Shown piece by piece: positions 1 through 8,717 of a DNA stretch of 64,000 nt. The stretch spans positions 1-64,000 of the forward strand of contig DATCMH010000021.1 of NCBI GenBank assembly GCA_036563505.1, written 5' to 3'. This DNA comes from DATCMH01 sp036563505. GTDB taxonomy: Bacteria > Pseudomonadota > Alphaproteobacteria > Rhizobiales > Beijerinckiaceae. Every line of letters begins with the position of its first letter. The first letter of the stretch is position 1. Under the pieces are notes generated by a model. The model worked only from the letters and a program-made list of their open reading frames with translations, searched no databases and was not told the DNA's origin. Position numbers and translations under genes: made by a program.

Positions 1-302
1 ACGCGACCCTCTCCCCTGCCGGGAGAGGAGAATGCGCTCTGCCGTGTCAGACACACGAACACAAATCCGAAACTCGGATGCTCAACGCCTCTCCCTTCGG
101 GGGAGAGGGTTTCGCCTGCGCACCGGCAGGCGAAGCAAGCGCGTCAGCGCGGAGGTGAGGGGAAGCCGGGCATAGGCCCCAAGCGTCTCAGCCACCCCCA
201 TGTCGTTCGCGGGCTCGACCCGCGAACCTCGTCGCGAAACCCCGCCCACCTCCGAACCGAGATGGCCGGGTCAAGCCCGGCCATGACAGCGGCCAGGCAT
301 GC
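1..302. repeat. Intergenic repeat mosaic at window start
   Basis: No gene is visible here. The stretch holds short hairpin-rich repeats also found elsewhere in the window: a 'ccctctcccc...gggagagg' hairpin at about 6-30, another at about 92-110 with the 'cttcgcctgc...gcaggcgaag' stem at about 112-136, and a two-hairpin module at 201-288. The same modules recur near 13.8-14.3, 17.5-17.7 and 23.3-23.6 kb. It lies just downstream of the leftward MaoC gene and may help terminate it. Confidence 0.7.
201..288 (+). repeat. Two-hairpin repeat (family B), copy 1
   Basis: An 88-bp module of two stem-loops. The first has arms TTCGCGGG and CCCGCGAA around a 5-nt loop; the second has arms ATGGCCGGG and CCCGGCCAT. 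A near-identical module in the same order occurs at 17634-17720 and 23423-23508, and inverted at 13901-13986. The layout resembles BIME/REP-type extragenic repeats. Confidence 0.8.
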
Positions 303-1307
303 TCACCCGACCTCCTGCCGCTCCCAGAACACGCAGCCCCGGAACCGAAACACCTCCTCGCCGCGCTGGTTCACGCCCCTGTTCTCGTTGAAGACGAGGC
401 CCCAGTCGGGGCGGGAACGGGTGGCGCGCTTGTCGACGATGGTGCTGGAATAGCGGATCGTGTCGCCGGCATAGACGGGCTTGAGCCAGCGCAGGTCCGT
501 GAAGCCCGGCGAGGGGCCAAGACGCGGCGCCGGCCTGCCCTGGGCCTCCGCGGCGCGGGTGAGCGCCTGCCGGTGATCGACCATGCGCTGCATCCAGGCG
601 GCGCCCGTGTGCCAGCCCGAAGCGCACAGCGCGCCGAAATGGCTCTTCGCCGCCGCTTCGGGATCGGTGTGGAAGGGCTGGGGGTCGAAGGCGCGCGCGA
701 AGGCGAGGATGTCCTCGGCCGTGAAGTGGGTGGCGCCGAGATCGGTCACTGTGCCGACCGCGACGTCCTCGAAGGCGGGCAGGGCGCCGTCGAGGGACGG
801 GGGAGGGAAGGCCGCTGCGGCGGGGCCCGGCCGCGGGGCCGTCCCGGATTTCTGCCAATCCGCGCCGCGGCGGCCGAACATGATCCAGTTCGTCTGCTCC
901 ATCACCGGCTCGCCCGCCTGGTTCAGGAGCTCGAACCGAAAACGGACGAGCCCCATCTCCGGCCGGCTGCGGGACGCCTTGGTCTCCAGCACCGTCTGGC
1001 GGGCGTGCAGCCGGTCACCGGGTCGGACGGGACGAAGCCAGCGCACCTCCTCCACGCCCGGAGCGCCCATCGAGGTCGAGTCGAGGAGCGTGTGCTCGGC
1101 GAGCAGACGCATCAGGAGCGAACAGGAATGCCAGCCCGACGCGATGAGCTCGCCGACGAAGGTGTCCTTGGCGCCGACCGGATCGACGTGGAAGATCTGC
1201 GGGTCGAACGTCGTCGCGAAGGCGATGATCCCGGCTTCGTCCACGGCGAGGTCGCCGTAGGTCGTGGTGGCGCCGGCGGTGAAGTCGTCGAAGGCGAGGC
1301 GGGGCAT
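303..1307 (-). CDS. Double-hotdog MaoC-family dehydratase
   Basis: This 334-residue protein has two MaoC/hotdog halves. Each carries the hydratase signature: 'FATTFDPQIFHVDP' near residue 30 and 'FARAFDPQPFHTDP' near residue 205, which supply the Asp/His pair of R-hydratases. Such proteins hydrate or dehydrate 2-enoyl-CoA or related acyl-CoA thioesters in the cytoplasm; the substrate cannot be told from sequence. The gene lies downstream of endonuclease V on the same strand but 64 bp away, so co-transcription is possible. There is no sign of truncation. Confidence 0.85.
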   Translation of the reverse strand: MPRLAFDDFTAGATTTYGDLAVDEAGIIAFATTFDPQIFHVDPVGAKDTFVGELIASGWHSCSLLMRLLAEHTLLDSTSMGAPGVEEVRWLRPVRPGDRLHARQTVLETKASRSRPEMGLVRFRFELLNQAGEPVMEQTNWIMFGRRGADWQKSGTAPRPGPAAAAFPPPSLDGALPAFEDVAVGTVTDLGATHFTAEDILAFARAFDPQPFHTDPEAAAKSHFGALCASGWHTGAAWMQRMVDHRQALTRAAEAQGRPAPRLGPSPGFTDLRWLKPVYAGDTIRYSSTIVDKRATRSRPDWGLVFNENRGVNQRGEEVFRFRGCVFWERQEVG

Positions 1308-1371
1308 GACCCCGTTGTAGAGCCTGACCGCGGCCCTGCCTATGGCGCCGCGCTCATGTCCGCCCCACAGG

Positions 1372-2040
1372 TCACGGCTCGAACGCGCCGGCGGCCTTGT
1401 GGGCCAGGCGGATCGGCTCCGGCAGCCGGTACTTGCCGCAGCAGCGCAGGACGAGTTCGACGGCGCTGGGGATATCAGCCTGATGCCCAGGAGAGATGAA
1501 GAGTGGGTTCGTGCCCGTCCGCGTGCGCACCACAGCGCCGATCGTCTCGCCGCGATCGACGAGAGGAACTTGCGCGCCCTTCTCCTCCGGCAGGGGCCCG
1601 TGCCGGCCGACGAGGCGCGTCTTGCCGACCCCGATCGTCGGCTTCTCCAGCCAGAGCCCGAGATGGGCGGCGATCCCCATGCGCCGCGGATGGGCGATGC
1701 CCATACCGTCGATGAGGAACACGTCCGGCACGGTCTCGAGCGCGGCGAAGGCTTCTTCCAGCACGGGCCCCTCCCGAAAGCTCAGGAGGCCGGGCACGTA
1801 GGGGAAGGGCGTCGCGCGCTGCGCGAGCCGGGTCTCGACCAGCTCGAAATCGGGATAGGTCGCGACCACGACCGCGGCGTGGGACTGGTCGCCCTTCACG
1901 CTGACGTCGACGCCGGCGACGAGGCGAACGGCGTCCAGGAGGATCGGGGTGTTCGAAACGACGAGGCCGCGGAGCTCCTTCTGGAGCGCCACGGCCTCAC
2001 CGGGATCGAGATCCCACGAATGCCTGGGATGCAGCCGCAC
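1372..2040 (-). CDS. nfi: Endonuclease V (deoxyinosine-specific)
   Basis: The 222-residue product matches endonuclease V, which cleaves DNA (or RNA) one base 3' of deaminated bases such as inosine. Visible family motifs are 'VAGVDVSV' near residue 43 with the catalytic Asp, 'PYVPGLLSFREGP' near residue 80, and 'DGMGIAHPRRMGIAAHLG' near residue 115, the Mg-binding core and wedge. The chosen start is GTG at 2038-2040, just past the stop of the small membrane-protein gene at 2046; a later start is possible. The length is normal for the family. Confidence 0.93.
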   Translation of the reverse strand: MRLHPRHSWDLDPGEAVALQKELRGLVVSNTPILLDAVRLVAGVDVSVKGDQSHAAVVVATYPDFELVETRLAQRATPFPYVPGLLSFREGPVLEEAFAALETVPDVFLIDGMGIAHPRRMGIAAHLGLWLEKPTIGVGKTRLVGRHGPLPEEKGAQVPLVDRGETIGAVVRTRTGTNPLFISPGHQADIPSAVELVLRCCGKYRLPEPIRLAHKAAGAFEP

Positions 2041-2045
2041 CGACT

Positions 2046-2225
2046 TTAGGTGCGGTGCGACGGCTCGTTGAACCTGGCCGGCTCGGCCTCATGCTCGCGG
2101 CCGCGCGCCGCGAGCAGGATAAGGCCGAACGCCACGATGAACCCGACGATCAGCTCCGACATCCCGAGCGGGGACTGGATGAAGGCGGTGCCGACCGCGC
2201 CGACCACGTCGACCGTGTCCTGCAT
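2046..2225 (-). CDS. Small single-pass membrane protein, 59 aa
   Basis: A 59-codon reading frame starts MQDTVDVVGAVG and contains one hydrophobic helix at about residues 22-41 ('MSELIVGFIVAFGLILLAA'), followed by a charged tail rich in Arg, Glu and His. A good ribosome site (AGGAGA) lies 7 bases before the ATG on the reverse strand. It ends 5 bp before the endonuclease V start, suggesting translational coupling. I do not recognise the family. The clean ribosome site, membrane helix and tight spacing argue it is real. Confidence 0.6.
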   Translation of the reverse strand: MQDTVDVVGAVGTAFIQSPLGMSELIVGFIVAFGLILLAARGREHEAEPARFNEPSHRT

Positions 2226-2325
2226 GGTTCGTCTCCTGAAAACCGGTTTCCTTCAGCCGTCTACGCTAATGCGCGCGATCCGATCCCCGAACTCACGAAA
2301 TCCTGAAGATCCATGAGGTGACGTT

Positions 2326-3423
2326 CTAGGTGTTGAAGCGGAAATGCATGACGTCGCCGTCTTGGACGACGTACTCCTTGCCCTCGAGCCGCAGGCGCCC
2401 GGCATCCCGTGCCCCCGCTTCGCCCTTCAGGCCGACGTAGTCGGGATAGGCGATGGTCTCGGCCCGGATGAAGCCTTTCTCGAAGTCCGTATGGATCACG
2501 CCCGCGGCCTGCGGCGCCTTCGTCCCCGTGGTGATCGTCCAGGCACGGGCTTCCTTCGGACCGACGGTGAAGTAGGTGATGAGGCCAAGGAGCGCGTAGC
2601 CGGCGCGGATCACCCGGTTGAGACCAGGCTCGGCGAGGCCCACGGCTTCGAGGTAATCGGCCTGCTCAGCAGCGGGAAGCACCGCGATCTCGCTTTCGAT
2701 TTTGGCCGAGACCACCACCGCCTTGGCCCCCTCGGCCTTGGCGCGCTCGAAAACAGCCGCCGAATAGGCGTTGCCCTGGTCGGCGGACGCTTCCTCGAGG
2801 TTGCAGACGTAAAGGACGGGCTTCGAGGTCAGAAGCCCGAGCATCTCGAAGAGACGCTCCTCCTCGGCCTTGCGCTCGACGAGGCGCGCCGGCTTGCCCT
2901 CGCGCAGGAACGGAAGCGCCCGGTTGACGAGGTCGAGGGTCTCCTTGGCTTCCTTGTCGTTGCTCTTGGCCTTCTTCTCCAGCGCCGTGACGCGCTTCTC
3001 GAGGCTGTCGAGGTCGGCGAGCATCAGCTCTGTCTCGATCGTCTCGATGTCGGCGACCGGGTCGATCTTGCCCTCGACATGGGTGATGTCGGAATCCTCG
3101 AAGCAGCGCACCACGTGGGCGATGGCGTCGACTTCGCGGATGTTGGCGAGGAACTGGTTGCCCAGCCCCTCGCCCTTCGAGGCCCCGCGCACCAGCCCCG
3201 CGATGTCGACGAAGGTGAGCCGCGTCGGGATGATCTGGTTGGAGCTCGCGATCGCTGCGAGCGTGTCGAGGCGCTCGTCCGGCACGGCCACGTCGCCGAC
3301 ATTCGGCTCGATGGTGCAGAACGGATAGTTCGCGGCCTGAGCAGCCGCTGTCTGGGTCAGCGCGTTGAAGAGGGTCGACTTGCCGACATTCGGCAGGCCG
3401 ACGATGCCCATCTTGAAGCCCAT
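2326..3423 (-). CDS. ychF: Redox-regulated ATPase YchF (Obg family)
   Basis: The 365-residue product is the universal P-loop protein YchF/OLA1, a ribosome-associated NTPase linked to stress and peroxide response. The Walker A motif GLPNVGKST is at residues 9-17. The usual NKxD specificity motif is replaced by NLEE ('VLYVCNLEEA'), the hallmark of its preference for ATP over GTP. A C-terminal TGS domain ends in 'YVVQDGDVMHFRFNT'. The gene starts 5 bp after the pth stop, the common pth-ychF operon. Confidence 0.97.
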   Translation of the reverse strand: MGFKMGIVGLPNVGKSTLFNALTQTAAAQAANYPFCTIEPNVGDVAVPDERLDTLAAIASSNQIIPTRLTFVDIAGLVRGASKGEGLGNQFLANIREVDAIAHVVRCFEDSDITHVEGKIDPVADIETIETELMLADLDSLEKRVTALEKKAKSNDKEAKETLDLVNRALPFLREGKPARLVERKAEEERLFEMLGLLTSKPVLYVCNLEEASADQGNAYSAAVFERAKAEGAKAVVVSAKIESEIAVLPAAEQADYLEAVGLAEPGLNRVIRAGYALLGLITYFTVGPKEARAWTITTGTKAPQAAGVIHTDFEKGFIRAETIAYPDYVGLKGEAGARDAGRLRLEGKEYVVQDGDVMHFRFNT

Positions 3424-3428
3424 TGGCC

Positions 3429-4043
3429 CTACTCCTTCGTGGCCTCTCCCGGCCGCTTCACGTCACCCCAGCCGCGCTCGTCCATGGCGAGCTGGACCTT
3501 GTTCTGAAAGCTCGCGTCGTCGCCCGCCGCGAGAAGCGGGGCGTGATCGGCGCAGGCGCGGCACAGATCCTCGACCCAGGGCTCCTCGGCCTTGGCGAAG
3601 TCATTGAGGACATAGGCATGCACGAGCGCCTTATCGCCTGGATGGCCGATGCCCATCCGCGCGCGGCGGTAGTCGTTGCCGCATTGCGCCGTGATCGAGC
3701 GCAGCCCGTTGTGCCCCGCATTACCGCCCCCGAGCTTCACCCGGAGCTTCGCCGGCGGTAGGTCGAGCTCGTCGTGGAAGACGACGACGTCGGCAAGGGG
3801 AAGCTTGTAGAAGCGCTGCGCGGCCGACACCGCCCGCCCCGAGTCGTTCATGTAGGTCTCGGGCTTGAGCAGCAGCACCCGCTCGCGTCCGACCATCGCC
3901 TCCGTCGCGAGGCCCTGGACGGCCTTGCGCCACGGTCCGGCCCCGTGGACGCGCGCGATCTCCTCCACGGCCATGAAGCCGATGTTGTGGCGGTTCCTCG
4001 CGTAGCGCGAACCCGGATTCCCGAGGCCGACTAAAAGGCGCAT
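3429..4043 (-). CDS. pth: Peptidyl-tRNA hydrolase
   Basis: This enzyme recycles peptidyl-tRNA dropped from ribosomes. The 204-residue product begins MRLLVGLGNPGSRYARNRHN, containing the family's GLGNPG motif and the catalytic His at residue 19. Other conserved parts are 'LLLKPETYMNDSG' and 'GGGNAGHNGLRS'. An upstream in-frame ATG (4064) would add seven residues before the canonical N-terminus, so 4043 is preferred. It sits between rplY and ychF, the standard order. Confidence 0.96.
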   Translation of the reverse strand: MRLLVGLGNPGSRYARNRHNIGFMAVEEIARVHGAGPWRKAVQGLATEAMVGRERVLLLKPETYMNDSGRAVSAAQRFYKLPLADVVVFHDELDLPPAKLRVKLGGGNAGHNGLRSITAQCGNDYRRARMGIGHPGDKALVHAYVLNDFAKAEEPWVEDLCRACADHAPLLAAGDDASFQNKVQLAMDERGWGDVKRPGEATKE

Positions 4044-4065
4044 GAGGGGTGCCCGACAAGACAAC

Positions 4066-4089
4066 GCTCCGGCCCAACGGCCGGAGCGC
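4066..4089 (-). terminator. Stem-loop between rplY and pth
   Basis: Arms CGCTCCGGCC and GGCCGGAGCG with a 4-nt loop lie downstream of rplY on the reverse strand. The following bases are only moderately T-rich, so it may be a partial terminator or attenuator that sets L25 expression above pth. Confidence 0.5.
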
Positions 4090-4156
4090 TTCAGTTCGGA
4101 TCAGACGGGAGCGCGGGCGAGGCTGACGCTGCGGCCGCACCCCCGTCTGATTAGCT

Positions 4157-4783
4157 TCAGCTCTTGGCGGCTTCCGTCTGGCCGGCGGCCTCGGTCGCGC
4201 CCGTATCCTCCTTCAGGCCGGACGGGGCCGCGACGGTCGCCACCGTGAAGTCGCGCTCGGTGATCGTGGGCTTGGCGCCGGCGGGAAGCTTGATCGCCGA
4301 GATGTGCAGCGAGGCGCCGATCTCGAGGCCCGTGAGGTCCGCGTCGATGGCGTCCGGGATCGCGTCGGCCGGGACTTCGAGCTCCACCGTGTGGCGCACG
4401 ATGTTGAGCGTGCCACCGCGCTTGAGGCCCGGCGAGGCGTCCTGGTTCACGAAGTGCACCGGAACTTCGACCTTCACCGTTGCGCCTTCCGAGAGGCGCA
4501 GGAAGTCGACGTGAACCGGGAAATCCTTCACCGGGTCGAGCTGGTAGTCGCGCGGGATGGCGCGGGTCTTCTGGCCGGCGACGTCGATCTCGAAGACCGT
4601 CGTCAGGAAGTGCCCGGCGAAGATCAGCTTCTGGGTCTGGTTGAAGTCGAGGGCGATCGCCTGGGGCGTCTGGCCGGCTCCGTAGATGACGGCGGGTACT
4701 TGGCCCTGGCGACGAACGGCCCGGGCGGCCCCCTTGCCGACCCGGTCGCGCGCCACGGCCTGAATCTGCTTCACAGCGCTCAT
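4157..4783 (-). CDS. rplY: 50S ribosomal protein L25/Ctc
   Basis: This 208-residue long form of L25 combines an N-terminal 5S rRNA-binding domain (residues 5-95, 'QAVARDRVGKGAARAVRRQGQ') with a C-terminal CTC beta domain (100-185) and an acidic, alanine-rich tail. It binds 5S rRNA in the large subunit. The long form is usual in alphaproteobacteria. It is followed by pth and ychF on the same strand. The next upstream gene on this strand (the queuosine transporter) is separated by a terminator-like hairpin at 4820-4839. Confidence 0.95.
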   Translation of the reverse strand: MSAVKQIQAVARDRVGKGAARAVRRQGQVPAVIYGAGQTPQAIALDFNQTQKLIFAGHFLTTVFEIDVAGQKTRAIPRDYQLDPVKDFPVHVDFLRLSEGATVKVEVPVHFVNQDASPGLKRGGTLNIVRHTVELEVPADAIPDAIDADLTGLEIGASLHISAIKLPAGAKPTITERDFTVATVAAPSGLKEDTGATEAAGQTEAAKS

Positions 4784-4819
4784 GGTCGTGGTTCCTGTAA
4801 GTTGGTGACGAAAGCCGAA

Positions 4820-4839
4820 AGGCCGCCCGCGGGCGGCCT
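4820..4839 (-). terminator. Rho-independent terminator after queC-transporter pair
   Basis: A perfect 20-bp GC-rich palindrome (arms AGGCCGCCCG and CGGGCGGCCT) is followed on the reverse strand by TTTCGGCTTTCG. It lies between the end of the transporter gene and the start of rplY, so it probably terminates the upstream unit or shapes the rplY leader. Confidence 0.6.
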
Positions 4840-4944
4840 CGAACGGCGGCGCGCCCGTGCCTCCAAGGGTGTCGAGCGGGCGCGGCCGGGCTTATACGTC
4901 AGCGGACGGGGCAGGGCAACCCGCGACCGGCCACCCGCGCCAGC

Positions 4945-5514
4945 TCAGGCCGCGACGAGGCCCAGCCGCTCGTCGCGCCGGCGCAGCCACTGCGCCACGG
5001 GCAGGGCGAGAAGCACCATCCAGAGCTTGCCGAGCACCTGGCCGGCGAGGAAATCGAGGCTGCCGAAGGCGAGCCACAGGAAGACGAGGCTGTCGACCAC
5101 GAGGCCGACGAGGCTCGACAGCGCCACGGCGAGCACGAAGCGCCGCCGCTGCAAGGGGGTGTAGACGAAAAAGTCCGCGAGTTCCGAGAGGAGGAACGCT
5201 CCCGCGGAGGCCAGAACGATCGCAGGCGGCGCGAGGAGGGCCGACAGCAGCGTGCCCGCTGCGATCGCGGCGAGACCCGCCGTGGCTCCGAGGCGGCGCT
5301 GCACGAGGTCGCGCAGCACCAGGCCTAAGCCCACCATGAGCACGCCGCTCGGCGCCTTCAGCCCGGGCGCGACCGGGATCAGGCAGGGGCCGTTCGGCAC
5401 GCAGACCGTGCCCGCATTCCCGATGAGCCAATTGGCCGTCGGGATGGTGAGCGCGAAGAGGGCGAGAAACAGCAGGCCCTCGCGCCGGCGTATCGCCGTC
5501 GTGTGGTCAATCAT
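4945..5514 (-). CDS. VUT-family transporter (YhhQ-like, queuosine precursor)
   Basis: A 189-residue integral membrane protein with about five or six hydrophobic helices. 'LLSELADFFVYTPLQRRRF' and 'SLVGLVVDSLVFLWLAFG' match the VUT/YhhQ family, which takes up 7-deazaguanine precursors of queuosine. Its start overlaps the end of queC by 8 bp on the same strand, so the two are co-transcribed and likely coupled. The pairing with a queuosine biosynthesis gene supports the precursor-uptake role over other VUT substrates. Confidence 0.85.
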   Translation of the reverse strand: MIDHTTAIRRREGLLFLALFALTIPTANWLIGNAGTVCVPNGPCLIPVAPGLKAPSGVLMVGLGLVLRDLVQRRLGATAGLAAIAAGTLLSALLAPPAIVLASAGAFLLSELADFFVYTPLQRRRFVLAVALSSLVGLVVDSLVFLWLAFGSLDFLAGQVLGKLWMVLLALPVAQWLRRRDERLGLVAA

Positions 5515-6235
5515 CCAGCCTGTTCTCCGTCCGTCCCTCGCCCGCCTGCCAAAGCCGAAATCCTTCCGCGCGCAAAGCGCAGGCTGGGCAATCGCCGCAG
5601 CCGTAGCCCCAGGGATGGCGGTGGTTTCGATCGCCGCGGTAGCAGGTGTGCGTCTCCTCGATCACGAGATCGAGGAACGCCCGTCCGCCGAGTCGCTCGG
5701 CGAGGGCGAAGGTGGCGGCCTTGTCCCGCCACATCAAGGGCGTGTGCAGGACGAAGCGGGTCTCCATGCCGAGATTGAGCGCCGCCTGCATCGCCTTGAT
5801 CGTATCGTCACGGCAATCGGGATAACCGGAATAGTCCGTCTCGCAGACGCCGAGCACGATATGCCGGCACCCGCGCCGATAGGCCAGGGCGGCGGCGAAG
5901 GTCAGGAAGATCAGGTTGCGGCCCGGCACGAAGGTGGTGGGCAGCCCGCTCGCTTGCGTCGCGATGGCGACGTCGCGCGTCAGCGCCGTCTCCGACACGG
6001 CCCCGAGCGCCGCGAGGTCGATCAGATGGTCCGGGCCGAGCCGGCCGGTCAAGGCGAGTTCGCAGCCCGTGAGGCCCTCGCGAATGCGCCCGCGGCACTC
6101 GAGCTCGACCCGGTGCCGCTGCCCGTAGTCGAAGCCCATGGTCTCCACCTCGGCGAAGCGGGCGAGGGCCCAGCCGAGGCAGGTGGTCGAGTCCTGCCCG
6201 CCGGAGAACAGCACGAGGGCGCGGCTGTCATTCAT
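5507..6235 (-). CDS. queC: 7-cyano-7-deazaguanine synthase QueC
   Basis: QueC converts 7-carboxy-7-deazaguanine to preQ0 with ATP and ammonia, a step in queuosine synthesis. The 242-residue product has the PP-loop SGGQDS at residues 11-16, a 'GYSGYPDCRDD' segment, and the C-terminal zinc site formed by 'TCYRG' and CGDCPAC. The start at 6235 (MNDSRALVLFSGG) is preferred over an ATG six codons earlier. It overlaps the VUT transporter by 8 bp and is divergent from the toxin-antitoxin pair. Confidence 0.96.
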   Translation of the reverse strand: MNDSRALVLFSGGQDSTTCLGWALARFAEVETMGFDYGQRHRVELECRGRIREGLTGCELALTGRLGPDHLIDLAALGAVSETALTRDVAIATQASGLPTTFVPGRNLIFLTFAAALAYRRGCRHIVLGVCETDYSGYPDCRDDTIKAMQAALNLGMETRFVLHTPLMWRDKAATFALAERLGGRAFLDLVIEETHTCYRGDRNHRHPWGYGCGDCPACALRAEGFRLWQAGEGRTENRLDD

Positions 6236-6299
6236 AGGCTGCCTTGTCACCATCTCTGCGCAGTATTACAATTCTGCAGACGTAATACCGGAGGTGATT

Positions 6300-6539
6300 T
6301 TGGGTACGCGGGTCACCATCAAGGGTCAAGTCACCATCCCGAAGGCGGTGCGCGAGGCTGCTGGCATCCAGCCCGGCGACGAGGTGGAGTTCGAGTTTCG
6401 GGCCGGCCAGATCACGCTGAAGCGAAGTCAGCGCGCCGAGCGCCTCGACCGCTGGGTCGAGCGCATCTGGCACGATCCGCCGATCAAAGGCGTCAGCACC
6501 GACGAGATCATGAACCTGACGCGCGGCGAGGACCGGTGA
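6300..6539 (+). CDS. AbrB/MazE-type antitoxin
   Basis: A 79-residue swapped-hairpin DNA-binding protein beginning with TTG at 6300 (MGTRVTIKGQVTIPKAVREA). The 'VTIKGQVTIPKAVRE...GIQPGDEVEF' core is the AbrB fold. A strong ribosome site GGAGGTGA at 6290-6297 favours this TTG over an earlier ATG at 6138. The C-terminal part ('RWVERIWHDPPIKGVSTDEIMNLTRGE') is the typical toxin-binding tail. Its stop overlaps the toxin GTG (GTGA), the usual arrangement of type II modules, which normally repress themselves. Confidence 0.88.
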   Translation: MGTRVTIKGQVTIPKAVREAAGIQPGDEVEFEFRAGQITLKRSQRAERLDRWVERIWHDPPIKGVSTDEIMNLTRGEDR

Positions 6540-6940
6540 CGTCCTTCGTCGATTCCAACGTGCTCATCGACATCTTCTCGCGCGACCCACGCTGGAGCAT
6601 CTGGTCCCGCGATCGCCTGCTCGCGGCCGAGGAGCCGCTCCTGATCAACGGCATCGTCTACGCGGAGGTCTCGATCGGCTTCGAGGACCGCGAGCGTCTG
6701 GACCATGTCCTGGAGGAAGCCGGCATCGTGCTCCTTGACGTGCCGCGTACCGCCTTGTTCGCGGCCGGCAAGGCTTTCCGCGCTTACCGACGGGGATCAG
6801 CGGGACGCGCCGCGATCCTTCCCAATTTCCTGATCGGGGCGCACGCGTCTGAACTGCGGGCAACCTTGATCACCCGCGACCCGGCGCGCTTTCGAACCTA
6901 TTTTCCGGAGCTCAAGCTGATTACGCCCGAAGCGACCTGA
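6536..6940 (+). CDS. PIN-domain toxin (VapC-like), atypical active site
   Basis: A 134-residue PIN protein starting at GTG 6536, overlapping the antitoxin by 4 bp. 'SFVDSNVLIDIF' holds the first acidic residue, 'NGIVYAEVSIGF' the second, and 'LITRDPARFRTYFPELKLI' the last. The third position, normally Asp in 'LPDFLIGAHA', reads LPNFLIGAHA, with codon AAT in place of an expected GAT. VapC toxins are Mg-dependent RNases needing these acids, so this toxin may be weakened or inactive. That is inference from the motif alone. Confidence 0.88.
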   Translation: MTSFVDSNVLIDIFSRDPRWSIWSRDRLLAAEEPLLINGIVYAEVSIGFEDRERLDHVLEEAGIVLLDVPRTALFAAGKAFRAYRRGSAGRAAILPNFLIGAHASELRATLITRDPARFRTYFPELKLITPEAT

Positions 6941-6991
6941 CGTGAGCGAGGGCGGCCCGTGAGGCGGTCAGAACGATGTTGGCTGGCCGCC

Positions 6992-7936
<945 letters not shown>

Positions 7937-8046
7937 GAGGCGTGCCGGATGGACGAACGAGAGGGGCCGGACGCGGCCGCGCTCCGGGCCACCCGCGGGC
8001 GGGTCTTTAGCAGCCTCGGGAAACCGTCACAATACGGCGCCGGGCG

Positions 8047-8556
8047 TTACGGCGCGGCGTATCCCAAGACGCCCGCCTCGCCCGCCGGCCGCGCGGCGTT
8101 CGAAGCAACGATGAAGCTAGCGAAATCATCCATGCTCTGGGCGGCGAGGCGGCGCAGGGCCTCCCTGTCGAGGCCGTCCCAAGGGTCGCTGCTGGCCGCG
8201 CGCACGGGCAGCGTTCCGGTCACGCGCTTGGCGCGGCGCTTGCCCTCATCGAACACGTCCCAAACAACGGCGAGAGCCGTTCCGCCGTCGTCGGTGGCCT
8301 GAGCACTGAGGTAACCCTTGACGCGGTAGCGCGCTTGGGCTTGCGCGCCGACGAGCTCGACCTTGCGGCTCGCGGCGGCGCTCTGCAACTCGCCCGACAG
8401 CGCCGTCTGCACAGCGTCCGGCGCGCCTTCGATGCTTTCGACCGCGATCGGCACGCCCGCGGGCGTGCCGCCGGCGAGACCGCCGGGGCCGCCGGTCTGG
8501 CAGGCGGCGAGCGTAAGCGAAGCGGCGGCCGCGAGGCAGCGAAGCGTGACGGTCAT
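8047..8556 (-). CDS. Putative lipoprotein, 169 aa
   Basis: The product starts MTVTLRCLAAAASLTLAACQ, a signal peptide with a lipobox (LAAC, Cys at 19), so it should be a lipid-anchored envelope protein. The remaining 150 residues form no domain I can name; a central 'YRVKGYLSAQATDDGGTALAVVWDVFD' looks like a beta-rich lipoprotein core. A longer open frame extends upstream to 8871 but lacks coding character. It lies between prs and the M24 gene on the same strand, with about 110 bp to prs. Confidence 0.75.
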   Translation of the reverse strand: MTVTLRCLAAAASLTLAACQTGGPGGLAGGTPAGVPIAVESIEGAPDAVQTALSGELQSAAASRKVELVGAQAQARYRVKGYLSAQATDDGGTALAVVWDVFDEGKRRAKRVTGTLPVRAASSDPWDGLDREALRRLAAQSMDDFASFIVASNAARPAGEAGVLGYAAP

Positions 8557-8717
8557 GACGCGTTCCCCGCCCGATCGTTTCGGCGTCGGGCCTTTGCCGT
8601 TCCGTCTTAGATCGGCGCGGCGCACCGGTCGAGGGAGGGGCCGCCGCGGTCCACGGGCGATGGCTATGGCGAAGAGGCGCGCCGTAAAACGGGTCTCGAC
8701 GCTCGCGGCGTCTCGCC

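Noticed and set aside
5252..6535. Long forward open frame upstream of the PIN toxin (part of a 562-codon frame).
   Set aside because: It is antisense to queC and its transporter; only the part from GTG 6536 has a domain and the 4-bp overlap with the antitoxin.
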